Positions 24,535 through 36,214 of a DNA stretch of 64,000 bases are shown here, in pieces. The DNA comes from Aquanectria penicillioides (lineage: Eukaryota > Ascomycota > Sordariomycetes > Hypocreales > Nectriaceae). The DNA lies in contig PYIU01000004.1 of NCBI GenBank assembly GCA_003415625.1, forward strand, positions 2,976,001 to 3,040,000, in the 5' to 3' direction. Position 1 is the first letter of the stretch. Each line of letters begins with the position of its first letter. The notes beneath the pieces were generated by a model. The model did no database searches. It was not told the origin of the DNA and saw nothing but the letters and a program-made list of their open reading frames with translations. Made by a program: the position numbers and the translations under genes.

Positions 24535-24563
24535 CTTCTTCTTCTTCTTCTTCTTCTTCTTCG
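24535..24563. repeat. TTC trinucleotide microsatellite
   Basis: About nine TTC/CTT units in gene-free DNA. Confidence 0.85.
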
Positions 24564-25811
24564 TTTCGCCCGGGTTGCAGCGGGAGTCCGAAGCCCCACG
24601 ACCCCAAACTAATTACCCTGTGAGGCAGCCCGACAAGGTGCCCTCCCCTCCCCTCCCCTCCTCTCCTCTCCTCTCCCCCTTTGGATAAGGCTGATAAGGG
24701 GTAAGTAAGTAAGTACATGTACTTCGTACATTAAATTGAGCATCCTGGCCTTACTGGGCGAGGGTAGGGCGGTCCAAGCATCAGCAAAACCCTCCTCCCA
24801 ATGCACGACGTCATGACACTTGGCCCCACACATCCCGCCCTCTCGGGAACCAAGTAAACTTGCTGGAAACTACTAACATCAAGGAAATATCAAACATTAA
24901 AAGCAACAGCACCCAGGCTCATGACACGTGTGTGCGTGTGACACAGGCGTTTCTCAGATCCCAACTCAGATACACCCGTCATAGAAGCCCCGTTCATTTT
25001 TGTCATCGGGCTTCATTAGTGCTTGCACACGGACGGAGACGCTTATTATTAGACTCCGATGGCACTTGATGCTGATCCACGTTTATTATGCTATGCATGA
25101 TGCTTGCCATGTGCATCATTCGCTTCGCCTCTTCGCTAATCCGCATACGGGCCGGGGTAGTTTCAGCTTGAGTCCTCTTCCTTCGTAAACAGTTTAATTA
25201 TCCAGGCGATGCCAACTTCCCCCATGTGCTTGCTTATTGCAACTCTCCCTCTCCTGTCCACCTGATCGCGTGACCCCTTTACGCCTCGGATCCTACCCAA
25301 TGGCGTTACCACGGCTCCCTTCACACTTCATCTTGTCCACCTCCCCTAATAGGTTGGCTGAAATACGTATATCGAAATGATGGCGCCCTGTTCCGCGCTT
25401 GTGGCTGTCAGGAAGGCTCCACCACTCGTCCACTTCTCCAACAAAGCTCAACAACACCACATCACCTGGACTGTGCGACAATGCCACCATACAACTGTCC
25501 GTTCGCTCCCTGCCACCCACCATACAAACATACCACCACGTGCTCTCATCAATATTTGTGCCATTTCTCAAGCTTCCAATGACGTCTGCTATCTGCCTGA
25601 TCCTGTCTCAGTACCCTAAGCTACTATCAATAGCGAGCAATCGAATTACACTCCCAGTGTCCTACCACCACCACCGTCCTAAAAGCCTCAGCTGCAGAAT
25701 CTCATTACTCCTGCTCGATCCCCCAAAAGTCATCCAACCCTCCCCAGCCAAGCATTAATAAGATGCAAACCCCTACTCTCGTCCCCCCAGAAATACTATT
25801 CCTTGTATCCC

Positions 25812-27596
25812 CTACTGCCCGCCATTAACAATCTTTCCAAACATCGGCTGGCTCCTCTGGCCTCCCTCTCCCGCATAGCCGTTGACTTGTTCACTTGGTC
25901 GTCCAGCTGACCCCCCTGCACGATTCCCCAACTGCGACATCTCCATCGTACAAACTTCTTCCTCCACGTGCCGCAACACCGATGCGTATGCCATGTTCAA
26001 CAGTGGTTTGGCATGATCCGCTGCCGACATCCGATTGGCTTCGGCAATCTCGATCGGTCGATACTGGCCCTTATTCTTCATTGGTCGTCCATCTCCAATA
26101 GCCCCAAATGTCTTCTCTGATTGTCGTCCCTCATCCGCAGCATCATCCATCGCCTTGCTTAGAAAATCCGCCCCGGCATACCATTCTCGATTGATCCTGT
26201 CGTTGCGTGCCGTAATCTCGGCGTCTGACAATCTGTCGGTCCCGGGCTTGTATTGCTGAGACATCATAGTAGAAAGAGAAGCCCAGTTTGGATAAAAGGC
26301 TTCGGATGGCCAGCCCCAGTTGGGCAGGAACATCTCGTTGTGATATTGGTATCCCTGGTTCCACGAGAAGATACTGTTATTGTGGTCATTGGTGCCCGCA
26401 AATACATCATCGGCGGATGAAACCATCTTCTCCATTGGCTTCATTGAGTGGGTTTGGGAACCTGACGATCCGGCAACCTTGCACATCGAAGTAGCAGAGT
26501 CCGAAACACGGCCCAGATCTTCAATGCCAGCTTGCACCAACGACTCTGGTGCAACGGCGAGGGTATCTTCGTCTTCATCGTTGCAATTTGTCTGCGATGT
26601 CATCTTCGTTTGTAGAGCCTTGAAAGTGGACTCGAAGGTCGACGGTCGGTATTGGCGTTGACCGGGAGGTCCAGCAGTCAAGGGTTGAGGTACGCCAGGC
26701 CCAGAGGCCAGAGTCATCGATCCAGACGTAGGGGTTAGAAGTCCAGAGTTGTCATTGTCTACCAATTCGTTCTGCTGAAACTTTTCGAGCCGGAGGGTCG
26801 ATGATCTATTGAACGCTGGCCTGGGGCGTCCTGAGTCCTCTTGAACTTTTCGAAGAGCGAGAGGATCAGTATGAGATAGTCTCAAATTCGTTGGTGAGAC
26901 TACATTCTTCTTGAAAATATCACCATTGCCAAAAGACATTGCCGATGGTGTAGATGAGCCGTTGGCCTTGGCGGCCGCAGACAAGCCATCCAAGGCCGGC
27001 TTGACTCCACGGAGAAGAACCTTTCGAGCCTTTTTCTGAGTTGGGTTTGGATACGAGGCCAAGTTCTGGAGAGACTTAACAGTCATGTTCATCAATGGAT
27101 CCATCCCGGAATCGCTATCCTCATCACTCGAATCGCTCAAACCATCGTTGGTATACTTATCCCGGCCGAGGTCAGAGAACAAAGAAGATGCTGAAGACGG
27201 CGCATTACCAGAGGGAATGCGAGAGGTCTTAGCCGACATATTGATGCTGGTATGATCCAGGTCATTCAATGGACTTATGGCACGATCGTAGTTTTGCTGG
27301 AGGGGGGTGTACTGCTGTAGGGCCGAGGTACGGCCAGCCCCAGCCTTGAGCGGCAGCGTCGCCAAGAAAGACTTGGGAAAGAGCGCGAGGCTCGACTGCG
27401 CGCCCCCAGACGCCCACTTGAGGGAACGACCTCTCCGAGTCGGCGGCTGTAGCGGCTGAGAGGAGCTAGGATTGTAAAGTGTTCCAGCGGTGGTGTAGGT
27501 GAGTTGCTTGGATGCCAGCTTTGGCACCGTGGCAGTGGATGAAGTGATGGTACCTGGTGCAGAGAGAGTATCCATGGTAGGGACCCAGGTTGGCAT
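25812..27596 (-). CDS. Unrecognised, largely disordered protein (594 aa)
   Basis: One uninterrupted frame of 594 codons from ATG at 27596 (MPTWVPTMDTLS); a second ATG follows seven codons later. I do not recognise the family. The N-terminal 120 residues are Ser/Thr/Pro-rich. An acidic SDSSDEDSDSG tract lies near 155-165, followed by a short ordered-looking segment, MTVKSLQNLASYPNPTQKKA. The middle is Ser/Thr-rich and low complexity. The C-terminal third has aromatic-rich sequence (MFLPNWGWPSEAFYPNWASL, about 415-435) and an amphipathic helix-like stretch, AEANRMSAADHAKPLLNMAY (about 525-545), which is the best candidate for a conserved domain. There is no signal peptide or membrane segment. 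Frame length and codon use argue that it is real. Confidence 0.8.
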   Translation of the reverse strand: MPTWVPTMDTLSAPGTITSSTATVPKLASKQLTYTTAGTLYNPSSSQPLQPPTRRGRSLKWASGGAQSSLALFPKSFLATLPLKAGAGRTSALQQYTPLQQNYDRAISPLNDLDHTSINMSAKTSRIPSGNAPSSASSLFSDLGRDKYTNDGLSDSSDEDSDSGMDPLMNMTVKSLQNLASYPNPTQKKARKVLLRGVKPALDGLSAAAKANGSSTPSAMSFGNGDIFKKNVVSPTNLRLSHTDPLALRKVQEDSGRPRPAFNRSSTLRLEKFQQNELVDNDNSGLLTPTSGSMTLASGPGVPQPLTAGPPGQRQYRPSTFESTFKALQTKMTSQTNCNDEDEDTLAVAPESLVQAGIEDLGRVSDSATSMCKVAGSSGSQTHSMKPMEKMVSSADDVFAGTNDHNNSIFSWNQGYQYHNEMFLPNWGWPSEAFYPNWASLSTMMSQQYKPGTDRLSDAEITARNDRINREWYAGADFLSKAMDDAADEGRQSEKTFGAIGDGRPMKNKGQYRPIEIAEANRMSAADHAKPLLNMAYASVLRHVEEEVCTMEMSQLGNRAGGSAGRPSEQVNGYAGEGGQRSQPMFGKIVNGGQ

Positions 27597-29065
27597 TATC
27601 CTGCTTGCCAATTATGTAGGGAGATGGCTGAGGAGATAGCCAGCTTAGGAAATGCTGAACAAGATCTGAGGAAGGTCCCGGTTAGATGCGATGCGAAAAT
27701 CATCCACGCCGCGCTTTGTGCATCACTGCCGTCGCCGTTTCCTGAGGCGTAGAAAGGGGGGTGATTCGAAGAGAAGGGCAATATACTAGGAGATGGGAGA
27801 GGGCACGGCCGAGGGTTTGAAAGGAGCGGCAGGCCGTTTAAGCCGATGATGAGACAAGAGAGAGCGTGTTTAGAGGGAGAGGCGCGATGAATATTAAGAG
27901 AGGTTTGGGGGAGGAAAGATGGAGATGAGGTGAGAAGAAAGTGAAGCGGGCGACATCGAGGATAATCTGCAACCCGGCAACCGCACTTTCCCCAAACCAA
28001 GTTCGCAAATAGGCAGTGATGGAAGGAGCTCCGGAGTATTATATTTGATGCTAACTTTACAAAATATAATAAAGATTTTTTTTTTTATAAAAAAAAATGC
28101 ACCAAATAGTTGTATGCTATCAACACCTTGTTTTTCATCAGATAACTAGGACTAATGACGGCCTTGGCGCGTTTGCAACATTGAACAAGGGCCGCTTACT
28201 TACCCATCATTGTCGCAAACACAGGTGAAAAGTCACAAGAGACGGCGTTGAGGCTTCCACAGCCGATTTCGAAGTTTGCGATATCTCTGATGAGACCAAG
28301 CACAGCACGTTTATGTTCACCAAACAGAAACAAAGGGTCACAGCAGTCCTTCAATTGATCAGCCATCATTTGACTGATCACTATCCTATTCGACCCGTCT
28401 TGGTTCCTTGTCTGCACCATACTCTCCAGCTAGCTCAAAAAAAACGCATCGGGTCTCATACCCTACGCGCTGCTCCAACAACTTCCAGATACTGCAGATA
28501 ATACGACATACAGTAACTCATCTCTCCTCCGCCCTTCAGGAACCAGCCCGTCACAGGGCCCAAACTCACTTCTATTTGTCCCCAGCGACAACAGTCTAAA
28601 CAACACTGTGGGTTTCCAATTCGCGGTGTCCATTCCACGTAGAGTTGTCATGATTCCTTTCAGAAGCGAGATGCCCAGGCTAGTCCAGACCACCGTAAGA
28701 AAACTAGGACAAGGTAACGTAAAAGAATTTTATATGCTCGAGAAACTCCGTCGCCGAGTTCGAAAGTATAGGTACCCAGGCCCCATGAGAGCCAAAAGTA
28801 ACCTAGCCAACAATCCAGAGGGTCTTCCTTTAAGTTCAAATGGTAATAGAGGGATCGTGTCGAAAAGTAACTTGGAAAAAAAGATGAAAATGCCCCGGCA
28901 AAAACAAAAAGGGCTTCGAATGACGGATTATATGCAAAACGTTGGGAATACCATAGGGCGGCTGAGCCAGACATCCGGAGAAGGATCATGCGCGTCAGAA
29001 ATACCCGTCGCAAAGAAATAAGAGGAAATAATTATATACGAGGTGGACAAGAAATCACCAGTGCC
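27597..29065. other. Intergenic region upstream of the unknown gene and downstream of palI
   Basis: About 27600-28010 is probably the promoter and leader of the unknown minus-strand gene. An A/T-rich block with T and A runs lies at 28040-28100. The remainder is palI 3' flank. Open frames here on either strand lack family-like content. Confidence 0.5.
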
Positions 29066-29921
29066 TCACATCCTTCCACTGGGAGGATATGCGCTACCCG
29101 GAACCATTCCAGGGCCAGCCTTTGGGCGGGCGCCAGGGAGTTGGAAGTCGGGGTTGTCCAAAATCATATCCTGTCGCTGCTGTTGTTGGTTCACCGGCCT
29201 GCGAGCAGGAGGGCCCTGCTGGTAAGGCATCGGAGGAGGGTTCGGGTTCCAACGAGGGTTGATTCCACGTTGGGAAATGGACGTAAAGTTGGATCGCTCA
29301 GACTCGGCAGGGCTGCGAGCACCTGCGTTGTTTGCGTGAACATCCTCGTAGATGGGCTCGATCGGAGGTGGTTGGTTGGCTGCAGTGCCAGGAGGCGTCT
29401 CAGAGGCAAATCGAGGATCGACATCCTCATAATAAGTGCCACTGTTGTTAGACGAAGCCCCGGGAGGGGTCGACCTTCCAGGAAGCTCGGCCGGGCGGTT
29501 CAAAACCAGCGGCGATGGTGCTCGAGGGGAGCTCCTTCCGCTCTGGTTCCATTGTGCTCTGGGCGGCAAGTATTGTTGCCTAGGCCAGGAGGTTAGCTAG
29601 ATCAGTACAACAACATTGGAGTGGAGGGTGCATACTCATCAGTGCTATACTTGCTGCTCTCCGTCATGTAGGTATCATGACGATTAGGGCCCAGTCGCCC
29701 TTGCTGTAGGCCAATCATACCAGCCACATCGGAATCACTTTCGCGAATATAATTACCACGGCTTTGTTGGCTGGATTGCTCGGTCGGCGTTGCATCCATC
29801 TCGATTGCCTGTCCTCCAACTGTTGCAGGCTCCGTGCCCGGCAAAGGCGGAGGGGACTCGGCTCGGGGTAGAGTGGACACAGTGGATTCAGCATGGTAAG
29901 AGTTGAACTCATTCTGGGGTG

Positions 29922-29961
<40 letters not shown>

Positions 29962-31241
29962 GTCATAAGCGCCATAAGCCTCCGCAGGGGACGGTCTCCG
30001 ATCATAAGGTCCAGGGTATCCGGGGGTGGGCTGCGGCCTCCTCTCGCACCAGCAGGACCGTATGCTCCCCTGGGTGGTGGTCCATATCCTCCTCGGCCCC
30101 CACGAGGTCCGTATCCTCCTCGGCCAGGAGGGGCATATCCTCCTCGTCCTCGCACTGAGCCATAGTTGTCATAACCTCCCCGTGCATAGCCACCTCGTCC
30201 GCCTCGGTAACCTCCTGGGCCCATGTCTCGTCCTCTCATACGCTCAGTTGAAGGGCCCCTTCGGACACCGTATGCGTCCGTGGCATCATTGATAGAGTTT
30301 CCATACTGATCCTGAGACCCCTGCCTTCGGGACTGTTGTTAAATGCCTCCCCAACACTGCCGGCCTCGTTTTGCGGGATCGGAGATCGGTTTGAGGTTGT
30401 GCGGCGGGTCAGTGGGATGTTCTCATCGCTAACCTGATCGCCGCTGGCTTTCTGTTCATAGGACGCGAAGGTAGGTAGGTTGTCGGTGGTTCCGCCGTTA
30501 GCGCCACTGACAGAAGGAAGCGTGGGCTGTCTTGGGACTTCATCCTCCTTGACCTGAGCGGCAGTCCTGTTGTAATAGTTCTCTCCGCTCATCTCGGCAT
30601 TTTCAGCAATTCGCTTCTGACGGTCCTTTCGGCTAATCAAGGTGCGGCGCATGGCACAGGTGACCAGTCCACTGAGGGCAACGAGGATGGTAGCGGCAAG
30701 CACAATATATGAGCCCCATGCTAAATGCGGGACGAATAAGAGCACATCAATCAAGAATGCCAACAGACAAATCAAAAAGTCAATGAAGACAAAGATGAAG
30801 ATGATGAGCAAGAAACGTGAGGAATGAGACGCAGAGTGCATATGGGTGATAACAGCCATGATGAACAGAACGAGTGTGATCAGTGCTGCAACGGGATGCA
30901 CGATGAGAATGGCCGAGAGGGTGTTTCTGACATTAGATGGGAGGTCAAAAGCATTGTTATCCTCAGTGAATAGATCACCTGTTTAGCTTGTTAGCAATCT
31001 TACGAGACGTGATAGAAACCCGCATTGGATGGGCAACTGGGGGGGACGGACTAGTATCATATCCAACTCCGATGCTCGTACAGCCTTTTCCTGACTGGCA
31101 ATATCCAAAAACGCCAAAGGTGACGCCCTTGTAGCTACCAATCGGGATAGCCGTGATGATGGGAGTTGAGAGGACAGCCAGAAGAAGCAAGGCGAAAGCT
31201 GCCCCCAACAAGATGGCCAAAGGGGTCGCGGGCCGCAACAT
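29066..31241 (-). CDS. palI: pH-response protein PalI/Rim9 with RGG-rich and polyQ tail, two one-base frame breaks
   Basis: Membrane component of the ambient-pH sensing complex that assists the sensor PalH and leads to PacC/Rim101 activation. Exons 31241-31052, 30978-29636 and 29579-29066. TM1 is at residues 8-30 (LLLLAVLSTPIITAIP), followed by a loop with GVFGYC and KGC. After the splice (YDT then SDLFTED) come TM2 (VAALITLVLFIMAV), TM3 (IIFIFVFIDFLICLLAF) and TM4 (YIVLAATILVALSG), the SUR7/PalI topology. The long cytosolic tail holds a GGYRGGRGGYARGGY-type RGG region, a glutamine run and a Pro-rich C-terminus. Exon 2 is two bases short: frames slip near 30329-30331 (a C run on the coding strand) and near 30031-30048. 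Restored length is exactly 682 aa. The first intron's donor is GTCCGT, weak but phase-correct, with a good GCTAAC branch site. Identity is secure from the N-terminal half. Confidence 0.92.
29921..29961. repeat. CAA/CAG repeat encoding polyglutamine in PalI
   Basis: The plus strand reads GTTGCT repeats. On the coding (minus) strand this is CAGCAA-type codons giving about 13 consecutive Gln in the PalI tail. The mix of CAA and CAG suggests selection for Gln rather than pure slippage. Confidence 0.85.
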
Positions 31242-34200
31242 GGCGGCGGTGCGCTAGGCGCTGAGTGATTTGCAGAGGGACAGCACAATGAACGGCAGGG
31301 CAGACGACAGGCGTCGTCAAGACGCAGAGACCGGAAGCGAGGGTTGCTCAAAAGTCGTGATGTTGAAATCTGCTCTCATGGGTCGGTTACAGAAGATAAC
31401 GCGGTCGTCGTCAGGGTGAGTGGCGGCAGTCGTTGCTGGCATGAATGGCAATAAAAGAGCGTGGTAATCGGTGCGGGTAGACAATCAATCGATCGGTCCT
31501 CCTCCTCTGTGGAAAAAAAAATCTCCTCCCTTTCTCTCTTTCCTCGAGTATGGTGGTGATGAGCTGGGCGGTGATGGGTCAGTCGCAGTCGATGGTCGGT
31601 AGTCGCAGGCGCAGACAGCTGAAGCGCCCGCGCAGGGGCGATGCGATGTTATGGTTCGCGACGGGGCCAGCGCGCGGTGTCGTCGATATAGTCGGCGATG
31701 GTATCTTCAAGACGGTCGTAGTGTCCTACGTCGTCACTCCCAGGGCGGAATGGAGCGAGGATGAGGTGCGTCGACGCCGAGGACAAGGTGAGTATGGAAG
31801 TACAAGAGCAGGAGGAGAGGGTGGGTGCGGTTGTGGTTGCAGTTGTGGTTGTGGATGCGACGTGCAGGACAAGCCTGGGGGGGGGGCTGTCTCTGCCATG
31901 GCCAGGATTGGGGGTGGGAGACACCTGGAAGGGAAACTTGGAAGGGCGTCACAGCACAGTCCGCAACGCTTGTGCTTGGCTTGGCTTTGGTGGCTTAGCT
32001 TGGCTTTGAGGGGGCCTGCTAGGCCAGGGACGGAGGTGGGACCGTGGGACTGCCCAGCGTGTGCCCGCACGTAGGTACCTAGGTACCTAGGTAATGGTGG
32101 GTTCACCCAACTAAAACTGCCCACCCAAAGGCCCAGAGGCCCCAAGGCCCCAGGACCCGGGGCACCACGAGTCGAGTGCCACAGTGCGCCAGGGCTCCAT
32201 GCCCCGCCCTGGGGGAGAGTCGAGACCTGGAACGGTCACGACACAAGCTCACAGGCTCGCAAAGCACCTGAGCAGCACCGTGCCGGCTCCACTGAATCAG
32301 GCACATCTGGGCTGGGAATGGACAGATGCCACGCGCGCGCCGGTGTCCCTAGGCAAAGCATTCTATGTTAGGTAGGTAGGCACTATGTACTATGTACAGT
32401 TGCTTCTTGCGAAGCACGCTCGGCTCAGCGCAACATGGACATGGAAAGGGAAACTCTCCTCGGGCGGCCGATCCACCACTACTCGCCTGCGAAAGCAAAA
32501 TGAAAGTGTACCATTAATTTGCCTCACCCAAAGAGTCCTGGCCACTGTCATCGTATCTCAGCCCAGAACACCCTTCCGGGCACGTTATCTCGACGCCTGC
32601 CCATCGCGTCCACCTCTCCAGGGCTTGCCCCTGTCTTGGAGGCACATACTATGCAGCGTAAAGCGTAAAGCGGAGCGATCCATTATGAGGGCAGCTCCAG
32701 ACCAGGGAGAGCCCCCCCCCGTCGGTTGGTCAAGGCCACCAATCGCGGCCGCGGTGGGCGTCATCCGGTCGTACGAATGGGCTTCTGATTGCGTCTGTCG
32801 TCTAACGGTCTTTGTCCATTGCGTCCGGCCTCTATCTGCACTGCTACTCGAGACGGCTTAATGAGCTGTTCGATTGCTAACGACTTGCAGTCTTGGGGGA
32901 TCGCGGCCAAAAAAGCTTATCTCGCCTTGGTTGCTCGTCAATTACCTGAAAAATGCGAATGACAGCTACCGCTCCGCTCCCGTCCACCGTCATCCATCTG
33001 ACATCGACTTCGTCATGTCTGTCTCAGAACGTTGACGGAAACACGGTCAACCAGCCAATCATGCCGCATGCGCATGCAGGTCCATTTCATCGAAGGGCTT
33101 GAAGACGGTGCACGGAAGGGGGCCCGCACTGGGTTTTCTAGGGATATGCCAGACGCCTTGCTCCGCAACCGCTGCCAAGTTTAGTTTGACGGAAATTGGT
33201 TCTCCCACTTGGACTGTCGCTTTGGCCAGCCATGACTTGTGGACGCGGACATCGTCGTGGACATTGACGCAGCCAACAACAACAGCAACAACGACAACAA
33301 CGCTAGTACTAAGACCTTATCGGGCGCCCCGCGCAGCTCACTGATGGGCTACTCCTCATGCGAGTTGCCAACTTTGCCAAGGCATTTGGAGGCGAACAAG
33401 CAGGGAAAAGAAGCATCGCTCGCACAGAACTCCAGATTTGCCTGGAGGAAGCGCGTTGGCTGTTTGGATGAACCCGCCCAGCAAAAGTTTGCCACGAGGC
33501 TAAGCACACTGTATGCAGATCACATCATGATGCATCTTTTCAAGAGACCTCCAGCTCTCTTTTCCTGACACTCGGTTCCGCACTCACCAATCTTTCTGTC
33601 GTCTGCCCATGTCGGCCGAACCCAAGTGATCCAATCTGGTGGCAACGAGGATTGACTGGAGGACAGGGCTCCCTGCTAGGATCACAAACAGGGATGGTGA
33701 ATCAATCTGTGACGGCCCGATGTTCCTCAGTGGCTGCCCTCCGCCAATGCCACGCACACTCGCATTTCGCTAGCACTTCCATTTACCGCCAGGGCAAGAC
33801 TTGCATCGGCTTTCTGCATGAAGATTTCAAGAAAAACCCACGTTTGGGCTATTTTTTTTTCCCTAACGTGGCTGTGTCCGTCGTGCAGTGCTGCGGCTCC
33901 AAACCTGGCACAGATCAAGGTCGATCTCCAGTTTCATGTCTTGACACGCAGCTGGCAGCAACATAACAACTCATAACTTGGCAGGCGGACGGACGATACT
34001 TGTACGCACATAAATGGATGCAAATCACACACATACATACACGCTTACATCCCTGGGTGGACGGATATCTGGAAGGGAACCTCGCCGACACTTACCCTTG
34101 CAGTTGACCGTAAAATTCAACGTGTCGGATCACGTCGGGCGTGCTGTCGGTTCGTGCGGCGCAGCAACCTTGCGTGCGTACGTTTCCCCCCACCACGCAC

Positions 34201-36214
34201 ACCACGAACCACAAGGAACCACATCACGACATTGCTTCAGTTCATGTTGTCACGGCTCCCACTCACCGTAAGCAGTACACAATCCTGGACGTACAGTACA
34301 CAAGCATGTACCCAAAGAAAAAACGAGTGCATTTTCGGATCCTTGATCCCGATTGTTTCCTGAGGAATACGATGCAGGATCCCGCGTATTGTCCCCGCAC
34401 GGGAGTTCTTGGAGCCGGACCCTCAACCCCAGCACTGCTGTTGGCCTTGCTTCTCACAATGTCCGCAGATAGATTGAGGCTCAAGGATCAGACCAACTAA
34501 CTTCAATCCGGTCTCAAGTATGCTTCACCTCCTTTCGTATTTGATATTGCCCTTGGGCTTCGCCTACATGTTGACAGGCGTCATGGAAATTGCAGCCTCC
34601 CCATTTGATATCCTGCTGCGTACGTGGCTCCCTCATTTGCCGCTGTCAGCAAGGCCACAGAGCTCAACTTCCCTTGCGCTCAATCCTTCTTCCTTTTGTA
34701 TGCAACCTGCGGCCAATCCATCCACCTGAAATCGGTGCACAAATAACTCTAAATCATGAAACTGGCCTCGGTCGTCGAACCTGTCAATGCTGCAAACCTG
34801 CGACCTAGGCCCGTGGTTGTTTCAAGTGAGCCGCTGGTGCCGGCCAATCCCGTCTAGCTCATATATCAACATTCATGCACCCTAAAACGCATTGTGAAAT
34901 TTTTCATTTCTTCCTTGACAGTTTGAGACGTCGTTAGTGCGGATGATTGCGAGGCAGTTGCAGTGACGAATGGCGATCAAGATGGATTCGAACTCCGTGC
35001 GAGTTTCAGTCAAACATCGCGTCTGACTAGGGGTTTGTATCGCTTTTAACCTCATCGGAGTTGATAAAGCCAAGCTCGCAAGTATCTCCGATATTCTATT
35101 TATGGTTATGGGTTGAACGAGACCCATTGGTCAGGTTCTCACGTATTACAAGTCTGAGCTGTCACGGCGCAACTTGGGATGTGGAGAGAGGTTTGCTTGC
35201 AATTTATTGGCCACAGTGTCGTACGGCAATAACTTGCAGTCTGATACAAGTAGTTTTGGGCTAAGTAACAGTTTGTAATGCTGTAAAACTAGAAGCTATC
35301 CAAACACTATAGCTAACAAGCATACATATCATGCACTCAGGGGCATACCACTCCAAGGTCCTGGGACAGTAATAAAGCCGGTTAACTCAACAAAAGCATA
35401 TATTCATCTAATCAAATTCTTGAGTTTAACAAAAGCTCTTTTTGTTAACTTTACCAAAATCTAGTCACTCAGCGATGACTGAAGATGGTTATGATCGTGT
35501 CTGGGTTTTGTGGGTGTTTTGTCTGAAATTGATCTGTGACCTACCCTAGAGTAATTTTACCTCGTCACTCAACTGAGTTTTTTTGGCAACGAAATGACAT
35601 TGGTTTTGTGTAATTTTTTCCATTTGACGGTTGGTTTGGCCGTTAATATATTGGTTCTGATATTCTGGGATTATGAAGTATTATTCACCCTTGCTATTCA
35701 CAAGTTTCCGCCAAGGTAATGCCTATGTTGAAGTGGCGACTCGTTTCCTCTGCAGAGGGACGATTTGAAGCCCAATCCAGGTAAGGTTGGGTTACTCGAA
35801 AATTCCCATCCGGATAGCAAAAAGGAGCGGTTAAATCCCACGATGCTTGACTCATGCCGCATATGCCGACGGCCGTATTACTTCAATCGGCTTTCGGGCA
35901 GACTCTGGTCCGCGGACATAGGCCGCGGAGCGGATGGAATGGGTCGCGTGCTACTGTCAATTCTCCGAACAGACCCGGCGATAAGCTGTCCCCGCCGCCG
36001 GCATTTTTTTTGTGTCTCAGACGTCATGCCTATCGCGGCCGCACAAGAAAACTACGTCCTTCGTTAAATTTTAAACCCTTCCCACCCAAATCTCTCGGCT
36101 GCGGGAGATCCATTGTCCTGCTGCATGCTGTGCGGGGTCTACCAATCGTCAATTCCCTTGTCGCCCATGCTTGTCGTTCGACGCATTCGCAACTGCTCCT
36201 GACCGCCGCCCAAG
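31242..36214. other. 5-kb gene-free region between divergent palI and the UbiB-like gene
   Basis: It contains the palI promoter side (31242 to about 32100), which has three PacC-type hexamers, and several kilobases with no family-like frames. From about 34860 to 35760 the sequence is AT-rich with a small inverted repeat at 35423-35450. The frame at 31550-32074 is low-complexity Gly/Arg and overlaps Ser/Thr-rich antisense frames, so I do not accept it. No gene is supported. Confidence 0.5.
31975..32004. promoter_or_regulatory. Cluster of three GCCAAG (PacC-type) hexamers upstream of palI
   Basis: CTTGGC, the complement of GCCAAG, occurs at 31975-31980, 31980-31985 and 31999-32004. PacC is known to bind GCCARG. 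The cluster is about 730 bases upstream of the palI start, and the surrounding sequence is a short TTGGCTTTGG repeat, so chance is possible. Confidence 0.3.

Larger units (their letters stand above)
23787..25811. other. Intergenic region with microsatellites
   Basis: About 2 kb between the promoter of the phosphotransferase gene and the 3' end of the next minus-strand gene. It holds an A run near 24105, a CA microsatellite at 24172-24195, a TTC microsatellite at 24535-24563 and a C/T array near 24640-24676. No gene is supported. Confidence 0.5.

Noticed and set aside
28608..29021. Plus-strand frame of 137 codons next to the palI 3' end
   Set aside because: No family-like content; lies in the likely palI 3' flank with an equally long antisense frame.
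31550..32074. Plus-strand frame of 174 codons in the palI-UbiB gap
   Set aside because: Low-complexity Gly/Arg/Cys composition, overlapping Ser/Thr-rich antisense frames and no recognisable domain; consistent with GC-rich non-coding DNA.
34969..34982. Possible tRNA T-loop (GGATTCGAACTCC)
   Set aside because: No matching A-box or foldable acceptor stem on either strand; all other TTCGA sites checked also lack a cloverleaf.
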